Part shown: positions 55,650-64,000 of the stretch, piece after piece
Position numbering within the stretch: position 1 is the stretch's first letter
Layout of the letters: every line of letters starts with the position of its first letter
Source: an uncultured Eubacteriales bacterium
GTDB lineage: Bacteria > Bacillota > Clostridia > Oscillospirales > Oscillospiraceae
NCBI GenBank assembly: GCA_900313925.1
Contig: OMTF01000027.1
Location: 1 to 64,000 of the forward strand
DNA length: 64,000 nucleotides
Direction of reading: 5' to 3'
Program-made: the position numbers and the translations under genes
Notes under the pieces: generated by a model
Databases searched by the model: none
Seen by the model: only the letters and a program-made list of their open reading frames with translations
Told to the model about the DNA's origin: nothing

Positions 55650-56744
55650 ATGAAGCTCGGAATTGTAGGTCTTCCCAACGTAGGAAAATCCACCCTATTT
55701 AATGCCATTACGAATGCGGGCGCGGAAGCGGCTAATTACCCGTTCTGCACAATTGAACCCAATGTGGGAGTGGTCACGGTTCCGGATGAACGGCTGGATT
55801 ATCTGGCGGAGATGTACCAGCCGAAAAAGAAAACAAACGCGGTGATTGAATTCGTGGACATCGCAGGACTTGTCAAAGGCGCCTCCAAGGGCGAGGGACT
55901 GGGAAACAAATTTTTAGACAACATCCGCTCGACCGATGCGATTGTGCACGTGGTCCGCTGCTTTGATGATGACAATATTATCCATGTGGACGGAAATACG
56001 GATCCGGAGCGGGATATTTCCACCGTGGATATGGAACTGATTCTTGCCGATCTTGAAATGGCAGAGCGCCGCATTGAAAAAGCGAAAAAGGCCGGAAAAA
56101 GCGGAGACAGAAAAGTTCTCCGGGAGGCCGAGGTATTTGAGAAGCTGCGCGATCACTTAAATGCGGGAAAGTCTGCAAGGAGCTTCGAATGCACGGAGGA
56201 GGAGGCCGGAATTCTTGCCACCTGCGACCTTCTCACACGTAAACCGGTTATCTATGCGGCAAATCTCAGCGAGGACGGCATTGCGGATCTGCAGGGTAAT
56301 CCCTATTACGCGGCGGTTCAGAAAATTGCTGCCGCGGAAGGTGCCCAGGTGCTCCCGATCTGCGCCCGGACCGAAGAGGAGCTGGCGTCTCTGGAACCGG
56401 AGGAACGACAGATGTTCCTTGACGAGCTCGGACTCCCCGAATCGGGTCTTGACCGGATGATCAAGTGTTCCTACGCGCTGCTGGGGCTCATTTCCTTCCT
56501 GACCTGCGGTGCGGATGAGTGCCGCGCCTGGACAATTCGAAAAGGGACCAAGGCACCGCAGGCGGCAGGCAAGATCCATTCGGACTTTGAACGGGGCTTC
56601 ATCCGGGCGGAAATCGTAGCGTTTTCGGATCTGAAAGCATGCGGAAGCATGGCGGGCGCCCGGGAGAAGGGGCTGATCCGATCGGAAGGAAAGGACTATA
56701 TCATGCAGGACGGCGACGTCACGCTCTTCCGATTCAATGTCTGA
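55650..56744 (+). CDS. ychF: Redox-regulated ATPase/GTPase YchF
   Basis: A 364-residue Obg-family nucleotidase that binds ribosomes and hydrolyses ATP preferentially. G1 (GLPNVGKST), the NYPFCTIEPN segment, G3 (FVDIAGLVKGAS) and a C-terminal TGS domain (AWTIRKGTKAPQAAGKIHSD) are present. The ATG at 55650 with a GGAAGGAG site replaces an unsupported 32-codon extension. It stands as a single gene. Confidence 0.97.
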   Translation: MKLGIVGLPNVGKSTLFNAITNAGAEAANYPFCTIEPNVGVVTVPDERLDYLAEMYQPKKKTNAVIEFVDIAGLVKGASKGEGLGNKFLDNIRSTDAIVHVVRCFDDDNIIHVDGNTDPERDISTVDMELILADLEMAERRIEKAKKAGKSGDRKVLREAEVFEKLRDHLNAGKSARSFECTEEEAGILATCDLLTRKPVIYAANLSEDGIADLQGNPYYAAVQKIAAAEGAQVLPICARTEEELASLEPEERQMFLDELGLPESGLDRMIKCSYALLGLISFLTCGADECRAWTIRKGTKAPQAAGKIHSDFERGFIRAEIVAFSDLKACGSMAGAREKGLIRSEGKDYIMQDGDVTLFRFNV

Positions 56745-56897
56745 GGATTTGAACTGCATATCGAGTCCGGAAATATAGAAAAATGAAAAAAACATGTAAA
56801 ATTCGATTTTATATCTGTTGAATTTATGACGTTTTTGTTAAAAAATGTACATAAATAAACCCGTTTTTGGGCAACTCTACAAAAGTTCAAAAAACAA

Positions 56898-56925
56898 TTA
56901 CCATTCCGAAACATTGTGATACAAT
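56898..56925 (+). promoter_or_regulatory. Promoter of the PFOR gene
   Basis: TTACCA (56898-56903) and TACAAT (56920-56925), 16-base spacer, in an AT-rich stretch about 60 bases before the gene. Confidence 0.55.
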
Positions 56926-56983
56926 GAGCGTGGCAAAAAACGGCAATTCATAAATATTTTCTAAAGAAAGCGGGAGATGAACC

Positions 56984-59900
56984 ATGGTAACAAGACAGTT
57001 CAAGTCAATGGACGGAAACAATGCAGCCGCTCATGTTTCCTATGCGTTTACTGAGGTAGCCGCAATCTACCCCATCACACCCTCCAGCCCGATGGCGGAC
57101 TTTGTCGATCAGTGGGCAGCGCAGGGACGGACGAACATTTTCGGAAGCAAGGTGAAAGTGCAGGAAATGCAGGCGGAGTCCGGCGCCGCCGGCGCGGTGC
57201 ACGGCGCACTGAATTCCGGCGCCCTCACAACCACTTATACGGCTTCACAGGGTCTGCTTCTGATGATCCCCAACATGTATAAAATCGCCGGGGAGCTTCT
57301 TCCCGGAGTCATCCACTGCGCGGCAAGAGCTCTTGCCAGCCATACGCTTTCTATTTTCGGCGACCACGAGGATGTCATGGCCTGCCGACAGACCGGATTT
57401 GCAATGCTCTGCGAGAGCAGCGTTCAGGAAATCATGGATCTGGCTCCCGTTGCCCATCTGGCAGCGATCAAGGGCAGAGTTCCTTTCCTGAACTTCTTCG
57501 ACGGATTCCGCACTTCCCATGAAATTCAGAAGGTTGCCGTCTGGGACTACAAGGATCTTGCAGACATGGTAGACATGGATGCGGTGAAGGAGTTCCGGGA
57601 TCGGGCGCTGAATCCGAATCATCCGACCATGCGCGGATCGCATGAAAACGGCGATATCTTCTTCCAGAACCGGGAAGCATCCAACAGCTATTATGAAAAA
57701 ATCCCCGGAATCGTGGAAGATTACATGCAGCAGATTAACGCCAAGATCGGTACGGACTACCACCTGTTCAACTATTACGGTGCGCCGGATGCCGATCGCG
57801 TGATCGTGGCGATGGGCTCCATCTGCGACGTCGCGGAGGAGGTTATCGACTATCTTACCGCACAGGGAGAAAAAGTCGGACTGGTCAAAGTCCGCCTGTA
57901 TCGCCCGTTCGCCGCCGAGAAGCTGGCGGAGGCAATTCCGGCAAGCTGCAAGAAGGTTGCCGTTCTGGACCGCACTAAAGAACCCGGTTCGCAGGGCGAA
58001 CCCCTGTACCTTGACGTCATCACGGCACTGGTGAATACCGGCAGAGCGGATATCAAGGTGACCGGCGGCCGCTATGGACTGGGAAGCAAGGACACGCCTC
58101 CTTCCAATATTTTCGCCGTATTTGAAGAACTGAAGAAGGACGATCCGAAACGCCACTTCACGGTAGGCATTGTGGACGACGTAACGAATCTGAGCCTGGA
58201 GGAAAAACCGGCTCCGAGCACTACGGCGCCCGGTACGATCGAGTGCAAATTCTGGGGTCTTGGCGGAGACGGAACCGTCGGCGCCAATAAGAACTCCATC
58301 AAGATTATCGGAGACCATACCGACAAGTATGTTCAGGCGTATTTCCAGTATGACTCCAAGAAGACCGGCGGCGTAACCGTCAGCCACCTGCGCTTCGGCG
58401 ACCACCCGATTAAGAGCCCCTATTACGTCACGAAGGCAGACTTTGTCGCCTGCCATGTTCCGGCGTACATCTCGAAGGGCTTCCCGATTGTCCGCGACGT
58501 AAAACCCGGCGGAACCTTCCTGGTAAACTGCCAGTGGGATTTTGCGGAGCTGGAACAGCATCTGGACGCCGCTTCCAAGCGCTATATCGCGAAAAACAAC
58601 ATCAATCTCTACACGATCGACGCCATCGATCTGGCGATGCAGATTGGCATGGGCAAGCGGACAAATACGGTACTGCAGTCCGCGTTCTTTGCCCTCGCGA
58701 AGGTCCTGCCGGAGAAAGACGCCATCCAGTACATGAAGGATGCGGCAACGCACTCCTACCTGAAGAAGGGGCAGGACATCGTGGATATGAACCATAAGGC
58801 GATCGATCTCGGTGCCACGGCCTTCAAGAAGATAGAGATTCCGGCCTCCTGGGCAGATGCAAAGGAGGAAACGGCTGCAGCCGAGCTGACCGGACGTCCG
58901 GCTACGGTTAAGATGGTGAAGGAAATTATGCAGCCCGTCGGCAAGATGGACGGCGATTCCCTCCCGGTATCCCGGTTTGTGGATCATGCGGACGGTACCT
59001 TTGAACTGGGCGCTTCTGCCTATGAGAAGCGAGGCGTTGCGGTAATGGTCCCCGAGTGGAATGCGGAGACCTGCGTACAGTGCAATCAGTGCGCCTTCGC
59101 CTGCCCGCATGCAACCATCCGCCCGTTTGCGTTGACGGCCGAAGAGGCAGCCAAGGCACCTGCGGAATCCAAGATCGTAGATCAGAAGCGCGGCAGCTAT
59201 AAGTTCTGCATGGCGGTATCTCCGCTGGACTGCATGGGCTGCGGCGTGTGCGTCAACCTCTGCCCGACCAAGTCCCTCACGATGAAGCCGCTGGAAAGCC
59301 AGGAAAGCCAGCAGGCCGTATTCAACTACATGGTTGCCAATGTCGCCGAGAAAAAGGACATTATCAATGATACCGTTCCGGGAAGCCAGTTCCGCCAGCC
59401 GTACCTTGAGTTCTCCGGCTCCTGCGCGGGCTGCGCGGAAACCAGCTATGCAAGACTGGTAACGCAGCTGTTCGGCGATCATATGATTATTTCCAATGCT
59501 ACCGGATGCTCTTCCATCTGGGGCGGCCCGGCTGCGACATCTCCGTACACCGTCAACAAAGAAGGCAAAGGTCCCGCGTGGGCGAATTCCCTGTTTGAAG
59601 ACAATGCGGAGCATGGCTTCGGCGTGTACCTTGGCCAGAAAAAGATTCGCGACGATCTCCGGAAGGATGTGGAGTATATCTCCGAGAACGCCAAGAGCGA
59701 GGCAAAGCGCGCCGCTGCGAAGGAATACCTCGCAACCTATGAGGATACCGAAGCAAACCAGGAAGCAACGAAGAAATTCATTGCCGCGCTGGAAGCGGAG
59801 CCCTGCGGCTGCGAACACAGCACGCGTCTGCTGGCAAATAAGAACTATCTCAACAAGAAATCCGTCTGGATCTTCGGCGGAGACGGCTGGGCTTATGACA

Positions 59901-60502
59901 TCGGCTACGGCGGCGTGGATCACGTCCTGGCTTCCAGCGAGGATGTCAACCTGTTTGTCTTCAATACCGAAGTTTACTCCAACACCGGCGGCCAGGCTTC
60001 GAAAGCCTCCAACATCGGCCAGGTTGCACAGTTTGCAGCGGCCGGCAAGGAAGTGAAGTCCAAGTCCCTGGCCGAAATGGCTATGACTTACGGGTACGTC
60101 TATGTTGCGCAGGTTGCCATGGGCGCGAACCAGCAGCAGACCCTTAAAGCCATCCGGGAAGCGGAAGCATATCACGGACCGTCCATCATCATCGGCTATT
60201 CTCCCTGCGAGATGCATTCCATCAAGGGCGGCATGACAAACTGCCAGTCCGAAATGAAGAAAGCCGTCGCATGCGGTTACTGGAACCTCTTCCGGTTCAA
60301 TCCGGCAGCAGACAAGAAGTTTGTTCTTGACAGCAAGGCACCGGCCGGCGGCTATCGCGACTTCCTGATGAATGAGGCGAGATACAGCCGTCTGACCCGC
60401 GAATTCCCGGATCGCGCCGATGCGCTCTTCAGCCGCAATGAAGAGAACGCCAAAGCCCGCTACGATCACCTGATGCGGCTGGTGGAAATGTACGATAAGT
60501 AA
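56984..60502 (+). CDS. nifJ: Pyruvate:ferredoxin (flavodoxin) oxidoreductase
   Basis: A single-chain 1172-residue enzyme that oxidises pyruvate to acetyl-CoA and CO2 and reduces ferredoxin, the electron donor for Rnf. Domains in order: pyrimidine-binding half (YPITPSSPMAD), the domain II region, gamma domain, a coenzyme-binding part with two 4Fe-4S motifs (CVQCNQCAFACP and CMGCGVCVNLCP), and the TPP-binding half with the proximal-cluster Cys (SGSCAGCAET) and the TPP motif (GGDGWAYDIGYGG, then YSNTGGQASK). Length is typical. GGGAGATG site nine bases before the ATG. Confidence 0.97.
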   Translation: MVTRQFKSMDGNNAAAHVSYAFTEVAAIYPITPSSPMADFVDQWAAQGRTNIFGSKVKVQEMQAESGAAGAVHGALNSGALTTTYTASQGLLLMIPNMYKIAGELLPGVIHCAARALASHTLSIFGDHEDVMACRQTGFAMLCESSVQEIMDLAPVAHLAAIKGRVPFLNFFDGFRTSHEIQKVAVWDYKDLADMVDMDAVKEFRDRALNPNHPTMRGSHENGDIFFQNREASNSYYEKIPGIVEDYMQQINAKIGTDYHLFNYYGAPDADRVIVAMGSICDVAEEVIDYLTAQGEKVGLVKVRLYRPFAAEKLAEAIPASCKKVAVLDRTKEPGSQGEPLYLDVITALVNTGRADIKVTGGRYGLGSKDTPPSNIFAVFEELKKDDPKRHFTVGIVDDVTNLSLEEKPAPSTTAPGTIECKFWGLGGDGTVGANKNSIKIIGDHTDKYVQAYFQYDSKKTGGVTVSHLRFGDHPIKSPYYVTKADFVACHVPAYISKGFPIVRDVKPGGTFLVNCQWDFAELEQHLDAASKRYIAKNNINLYTIDAIDLAMQIGMGKRTNTVLQSAFFALAKVLPEKDAIQYMKDAATHSYLKKGQDIVDMNHKAIDLGATAFKKIEIPASWADAKEETAAAELTGRPATVKMVKEIMQPVGKMDGDSLPVSRFVDHADGTFELGASAYEKRGVAVMVPEWNAETCVQCNQCAFACPHATIRPFALTAEEAAKAPAESKIVDQKRGSYKFCMAVSPLDCMGCGVCVNLCPTKSLTMKPLESQESQQAVFNYMVANVAEKKDIINDTVPGSQFRQPYLEFSGSCAGCAETSYARLVTQLFGDHMIISNATGCSSIWGGPAATSPYTVNKEGKGPAWANSLFEDNAEHGFGVYLGQKKIRDDLRKDVEYISENAKSEAKRAAAKEYLATYEDTEANQEATKKFIAALEAEPCGCEHSTRLLANKNYLNKKSVWIFGGDGWAYDIGYGGVDHVLASSEDVNLFVFNTEVYSNTGGQASKASNIGQVAQFAAAGKEVKSKSLAEMAMTYGYVYVAQVAMGANQQQTLKAIREAEAYHGPSIIIGYSPCEMHSIKGGMTNCQSEMKKAVACGYWNLFRFNPAADKKFVLDSKAPAGGYRDFLMNEARYSRLTREFPDRADALFSRNEENAKARYDHLMRLVEMYDK

Positions 60503-60550
60503 TACGCCCAAGCGTATGCGGAAGAAAAGAAAATCCGGAAAGCAGAGTTC

Positions 60551-60579
60551 TTGACAGAAAAAGGACTTGGTGCTAGACT
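60551..60579 (+). promoter_or_regulatory. Promoter of the T-box/thrS unit
   Basis: TTGACA (60551-60556) and TAGACT (60574-60579) with a 17-base spacer, just before the T-box leader. Confidence 0.75.
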
Positions 60580-60584
60580 TTCGC

Positions 60585-60810
60585 AGTACAGGCTGAGAAG
60601 GAGAACGAAGGACCCTTATGAATCGCAGAGAGCCAATCCAAGGCTGCGAGATTGGCATTCCAGGAGTTCCGAGACCGCTCCGGAGCCCGTGGGCTGAACC
60701 AAGTAAGTCCGCGCGTCCCATGTGCGTTAAACATGAAATGAGTTAAAAATCAAGGTGGAACCGTGCACAGCACCCTTGACGCGCAAGCGTCAGGGGTGCA
60801 TTTCGTTCCC
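60585..60810 (+). promoter_or_regulatory. T-box leader of thrS
   Basis: The leader carries a stem I region ending with a probable Thr specifier ACC (60674-60676), followed by the T-box sequence AAGGTGGAACCGTGC (60752-60766). TGGA there would pair with a tRNA ending UCCA, which fits tRNA(Thr) of Gram-positive bacteria. A terminator of 13 perfect pairs follows (GCACCCTTGACGC with GCGTCAGGGGTGC, 60770-60799). Uncharged tRNA(Thr) should stabilise the antiterminator and raise thrS expression. The element fits the class I T-box layout. Confidence 0.9.
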
Positions 60811-60832
60811 CCCGAAAAGGTGAGGTGCAATT

Positions 60833-62593
60833 ATGGACGAGAACAAGGAATCGTTTTCCTTCGAGAATCCGGAGTACAGAAAAACTTATTGGCACACCTG
60901 CTCCCATGTAATGGCGCAGGCTGTTAAACGGCTGTGGCCGGAAGTGAAATTGGCAATCGGCCCCGCAATTGAGGAAGGCTGGTACTATGATCTTTATGCT
61001 CCCTTTGCGTTTACGCCGGAGCACATGGAAAAGATCGAAGCGGAAATGCGGAAAATCTGCAAGGAAAAGCTGAAGCTGGAACGCTTTGAGCTCCCGCGGA
61101 AGGAAGCATTGGAACTTATGAAGGAAGAGCCTTTCAAAGTGGAGCTGATTCAGGATCTACCGGAAGGCGTTCCAATCAGCTTTTACAGGCAGGGTGAATT
61201 TACGGACCTCTGCGCCGGCCCGCATCTGAGTTCTACCGGCTATATAAAGCCTAATGGAATCAAGCTGCTGACCTGCAATGCCTCCTATTGGCGGGGCGAC
61301 TCCAATCGGGAATCGCTGCAGCGGATTTATGGAATTGCATTTCCGAAAAAGGAACAGCTGGAAGAATACCTGCAGAAAAAGGAAGAGGCAAAAAGAAGAG
61401 ATCACCGCAAGCTGGGACGGGAACTGAATCTTTTCGCATTTCGGGATGAAGCGCCCGGCATGCCATTCTTCCTGCCCAATGGCATGGTGCTTCGCAACTG
61501 CATCCTGGAGTACTGGAGAGAAGTGCACAAACGCTACGGCTATGTGGAAATTTCCACGCCGCAGATCATGCGCCGGACCCTTTGGGAAACTTCCGGACAC
61601 TGGGACCATTACAAAGAAAACATGTATACCACTGTTATTGATGACGAAGAATATGCCATTAAGCCGATGAACTGTCCGGGCAGCATCCTGGTATATTCCC
61701 TGGAGCCTCACTCCTATAAGGATCTGCCGCTGCGCTATGCGGAACTTGGTCTTGTGCACCGCTACGAACTTTCCGGTGCTCTGCACGGTCTGTTCCGGGT
61801 TCGCTGCTTTACCCAGGACGACGCCCATCTGCTGATTGCCCCGGAGCAGATACGGGATGAAGTGGTTCGCATTACACAGCTCTATCAGGAAATTTATGGA
61901 AAATTCGGTCTTCCCTATCGGGTCGAGCTTGCAACGATGCCGGAGGATCACATCGGCACAAAAGAGGACTGGGATGTTGCAACCGGAGCGCTGGCGGATG
62001 CAGTCAGCAGCATCGGCGTGGAGTACAAGATCAATGAAGGCGACGGCGCATTTTACGGTCCGAAACTGGATTTCTACATCGAGGACTGTCTCGGCCGCTT
62101 CTGGCAGTGCGGAACAATTCAGCTGGATTACCAGCTGCCGGGCCGCTTCGACCTCGAATATACGGCCGCAGACGGGTCCAAAAAATGCCCCGTCATGATT
62201 CACCGGACCTGTCTTGGATCGGTGGAGCGCTTTATTGGCGTTATTACAGAGCACTTTGCCGGCGCCTTCCCAATATGGCTTTCCCCGGTGCAGGTGGAAG
62301 TTATGGATATCACGAATCGATCCGAAGACTACGCCCGCAAGGTTCTGCAGGTTCTGCAGGATGCCGGCATCCGAGCCGAAGCGGATCTGCGCAATGAGAA
62401 AATCGGCTACAAAATCCGGGAGGCGCAGGGAAAGAAGATTCCGTATATGCTGGTTCTCGGAGATCGGGAAGCGGAGGAAGGCAATGTCTCCGTCCGAACC
62501 CGCTCCGGCGGAGATATAGGGAAGATGGCGTTGGAGGCATTTGTGGCCAAAGTTGTCCAGCAGAATCGCGACCGAACCCTCGAAGAAGTCTAA
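60833..62593 (+). CDS. thrS: Threonyl-tRNA synthetase lacking the TGS domain
   Basis: A 586-residue class II synthetase. The N-terminal TGS domain of typical ThrS (about 60 residues) is absent: the protein begins almost directly with the editing domain (HTCSHVMAQAVKRLWP, with the HxxxH motif, and DLCAGPHL). The catalytic domain contains MNCPGSI, RYAELGLVHRYE (motif 2) and GPKLDF. The anticodon-binding domain is complete. The ATG at 60833 with GGTGAGGTG upstream fits; no in-frame upstream coding exists within the T-box. Such TGS-less ThrS are known in Clostridia. Confidence 0.95.
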   Translation: MDENKESFSFENPEYRKTYWHTCSHVMAQAVKRLWPEVKLAIGPAIEEGWYYDLYAPFAFTPEHMEKIEAEMRKICKEKLKLERFELPRKEALELMKEEPFKVELIQDLPEGVPISFYRQGEFTDLCAGPHLSSTGYIKPNGIKLLTCNASYWRGDSNRESLQRIYGIAFPKKEQLEEYLQKKEEAKRRDHRKLGRELNLFAFRDEAPGMPFFLPNGMVLRNCILEYWREVHKRYGYVEISTPQIMRRTLWETSGHWDHYKENMYTTVIDDEEYAIKPMNCPGSILVYSLEPHSYKDLPLRYAELGLVHRYELSGALHGLFRVRCFTQDDAHLLIAPEQIRDEVVRITQLYQEIYGKFGLPYRVELATMPEDHIGTKEDWDVATGALADAVSSIGVEYKINEGDGAFYGPKLDFYIEDCLGRFWQCGTIQLDYQLPGRFDLEYTAADGSKKCPVMIHRTCLGSVERFIGVITEHFAGAFPIWLSPVQVEVMDITNRSEDYARKVLQVLQDAGIRAEADLRNEKIGYKIREAQGKKIPYMLVLGDREAEEGNVSVRTRSGGDIGKMALEAFVAKVVQQNRDRTLEEV

Positions 62594-62644
62594 AGAGCTG
62601 CCGTCTTTGCTTTCTGGAGGAAAAGGTAAAATATACACAAAAAC

Positions 62645-62686
62645 AGGACTCCCTTTTTCGATGAATTTCGGACAAGGAAGTCCTTT
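62645..62686 (+). terminator. Possible terminator of thrS
   Basis: AGGACTCCCTT and AAGGAAGTCCT pair with small mismatches around a loop, followed by TTTCC. The T tract is poor. Confidence 0.4.
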
Positions 62687-62694
62687 CCAATTCA

Positions 62695-62723
62695 TTGAAA
62701 AGACGAATTGGCAATGCTAAAAT
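62695..62723 (+). promoter_or_regulatory. Promoter of the zinc-ribbon membrane-protein gene
   Basis: TTGAAA (62695-62700) and TAAAAT (62718-62723) with a 17-base spacer. A CCAATTC/GAATTGG inverted repeat (62687-62711) overlaps the -35 box and could be an operator. Confidence 0.5.
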
Positions 62724-62814
62724 TGTATATTAACGACAGAGAAAAGATATCGGAATAAAGGAAAAGGAGAAAGCGGTTTCTGTCAAAGCCTGGCAGCCCG
62801 CAGCAAAGATTCCC

Positions 62815-63432
62815 ATGAAAACTTGTCCCAAATGCGGCGCCTATGTACCGGACGCTAGTGACAAATGCCTTGCCTGCGGATATGTATTGAAGGATACATT
62901 CGGAACATCCGGTACGGCATCCTCTACGGCAGGAGCCGCCGCCCAGCAACAGGCGCCCAACCCATTTGAAAATGTCCGCAGCACGGTAAAGGAAAACACG
63001 AGCGCGTATTCTGACACCGGAAGCCAGACCCGGCCCTACGACTACGGGCGGTCGGATGGAACGGAACGCCAGAATTATAAGAAGGATCGCGGCTATCAGC
63101 ATTCCTATGAAGAGGGAATGGAAGACGGAAAGCAGAAAACAGGATCGGATATTTTTACGGCGATCCTTTCCTATTTCGGCCCCCTGTGGATCCTTCCTCT
63201 GCTGCGGAAGTCGTCCGGGAACCCTCCCTCCAAATTTGTTATGTTTCATGCCAACCAGGGACTTGTTCTCTTTATTCTTGACGTTATCATTGCGGTATTT
63301 TCCGGAACGACAGGCCTTTCCGAATTATTCAATCTGATTTCATTCATCCTCGGCATTATCGGGATAATAAATGCAGCGAAAGGACAGATGAAACCGCTTC
63401 CGATTATCGGCGGCATAACATTGATTCGATAA
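62815..63432 (+). CDS. Zinc-ribbon membrane protein (DUF4870-like)
   Basis: A 205-residue protein that begins with a double CxxC zinc ribbon (CPKCGAYVPDASDKCLACGY), followed by a Ser/Thr/Gln-rich linker and, from about residue 105, a domain with two or three membrane helices and a conserved HANQGLV segment as in DUF4870 proteins. The start is fixed by the zinc ribbon, but there is no good ribosome site close to it; a GGAGAAAG sequence lies some 45 bases upstream. Function unknown. Confidence 0.8.
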   Translation: MKTCPKCGAYVPDASDKCLACGYVLKDTFGTSGTASSTAGAAAQQQAPNPFENVRSTVKENTSAYSDTGSQTRPYDYGRSDGTERQNYKKDRGYQHSYEEGMEDGKQKTGSDIFTAILSYFGPLWILPLLRKSSGNPPSKFVMFHANQGLVLFILDVIIAVFSGTTGLSELFNLISFILGIIGIINAAKGQMKPLPIIGGITLIR

Positions 63433-63443
63433 GGAGACCCATT

Positions 63444-64000
63444 ATGAAAATTGTTACCTTTGAAAAAAACGGAAACCGCGGCGTCGGCATTATCGACGAC
63501 CTTTCGGTCATTCCTGCTTCCGCCTTGGGATTTTCCGGAGACATCCACGATTTCCTGCGCCGCTATACGGTGGGGGACCTGGTACGAAAAAAAGCGGAAC
63601 TTTCTTCCCTGCAGCATTTGCCGCTGGCGGAGGTAAAGCTCTGCGCCCCTATACCCCGGCCGGAACATGATGTTGTCTGCCTGGGGCTGAATTACCGCGA
63701 TCACGAAGAAGAAGCAGCCCGGGTCAACAAGGACGCGTACAGCCGAAAGGATGAAAACGTAAAAGCCGTCTATTTTTCCAAGCGAGTCGATGAAGCGGTA
63801 GCACCCGGCGGCGTGATTCAGGCGCATGAAGACATCTGCAGTCAGCTGGATTACGAAGTGGAGCTTGCGGTTATCATCGGACGAGACGCGAGCCATGTAC
63901 GCAGGGAGGATGCCTATGACTATGTATACGGCTATACAATTCTGAATGATGTGTCGGCAAGAAACCTGCAGAGCAGCCACGGACAATGGTATTTGGGCAA
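63444..64000 (+). CDS. Fumarylacetoacetate hydrolase family protein (partial, cut by window end)
   Basis: The first 185 or so residues of an FAH-family enzyme, which hydrolyses or decarboxylates a 2-oxo-acid-like substrate with a divalent metal. Seen are an N-terminal FAH cap domain (MKIVTFEKNG, IIDDLSVIP) and the metal-binding catalytic region (CLGLNYRDHEEEA, YFSKR, LDYEVELAVIIG, YTILNDVSARNLQ). The usual total is about 290 residues, so about a third lies beyond the window. AAGGAGA precedes the ATG at 63444. It follows the zinc-ribbon gene after about 12 bases. Confidence 0.92.
   Translation, partial: MKIVTFEKNGNRGVGIIDDLSVIPASALGFSGDIHDFLRRYTVGDLVRKKAELSSLQHLPLAEVKLCAPIPRPEHDVVCLGLNYRDHEEEAARVNKDAYSRKDENVKAVYFSKRVDEAVAPGGVIQAHEDICSQLDYEVELAVIIGRDASHVRREDAYDYVYGYTILNDVSARNLQSSHGQWYLG

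Noticed and set aside
56828-56860. TTGTTAAAAAATGTACAT before PFOR as a Rex site
   Set aside because: Only the left half matches; the right half agrees in about four of seven positions.
57245-60721. Very long minus-strand open frame (over 1100 codons) opposite the PFOR gene
   Set aside because: It is a mirror of the PFOR codon pattern; the plus strand encodes all PFOR motifs and the minus frame has no recognisable domain.

Overview
The window reads as a chromosomal segment of an anaerobic, moderately GC-rich Bacillota (class Clostridia, probably an Oscillospirales-like lineage; the family is inferred). The signs are a complete Rnf ferredoxin:NAD+ oxidoreductase operon, a single-chain pyruvate:ferredoxin oxidoreductase, a CIRCE-controlled groESL operon, a T-box leader before thrS, a lysine riboswitch, a eukaryote/archaeal-type ProRS, a dimeric GlyRS and a DHH-type c-di-AMP phosphodiesterase. 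No rRNA, tRNA, CRISPR array, insertion sequence or prophage was seen.

Layout. 1-4.1 kb: ruvX, proS (minus strand) and a two-gene membrane operon whose first product has a HAAS/DUF1700-like domain. 4.07-4.74 kb: decayed DNA with a recognisable C-terminal sorting signal of a surface protein and perhaps a sortase remnant. 4.7-7.7 kb (minus): a polar amino-acid ABC importer behind a consensus promoter, a lysine riboswitch and a terminator, so very likely a lysine importer. 7.8-15 kb: a BMP-family nucleoside ABC importer, deoD and tdk, which together look like a nucleoside-salvage block. 15.3-21.7 kb: rnfCDGEAB followed by apbE, which supplies the covalent FMN of RnfG and RnfD. 21.7-27.3 kb (minus): glyQS, a small membrane protein, nadE, coaX and a Gx-transporter/NusG-domain-II fusion. 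27.5-30 kb: a GntR regulator divergent from an HpcH-type aldolase, a cupin and a DUF3795 protein.

30.3-33.5 kb: an overlapping three-gene operon (polytopic membrane protein with a disordered tail, membrane-anchored TPR/LRR protein, thpR). 33.6-40.5 kb: hpf, then on the minus strand a two-component system with an HtrA protease, and cstA with an unknown upstream partner. 40.9-45 kb: a THUMP-type RNA methyltransferase, a lipid kinase and a radical SAM protein. 45-56.7 kb: groESL, gdpP, rplI, dnaB, tilS, hpt, ftsH, ychF. 57-64 kb: PFOR, T-box/thrS, a zinc-ribbon membrane protein and a fumarylacetoacetase-family gene cut by the window end.

Most of the window is conserved housekeeping. The observations most worth a second look are: a NAD synthetase whose glutaminase domain appears to have lost its catalytic Cys and Lys; the Gx/NusG-II fusion; the membrane-LRR-thpR operon; the uncharacterised gene translationally coupled to cstA; a TGS-less ThrS behind a T-box; and the decayed surface-protein locus.
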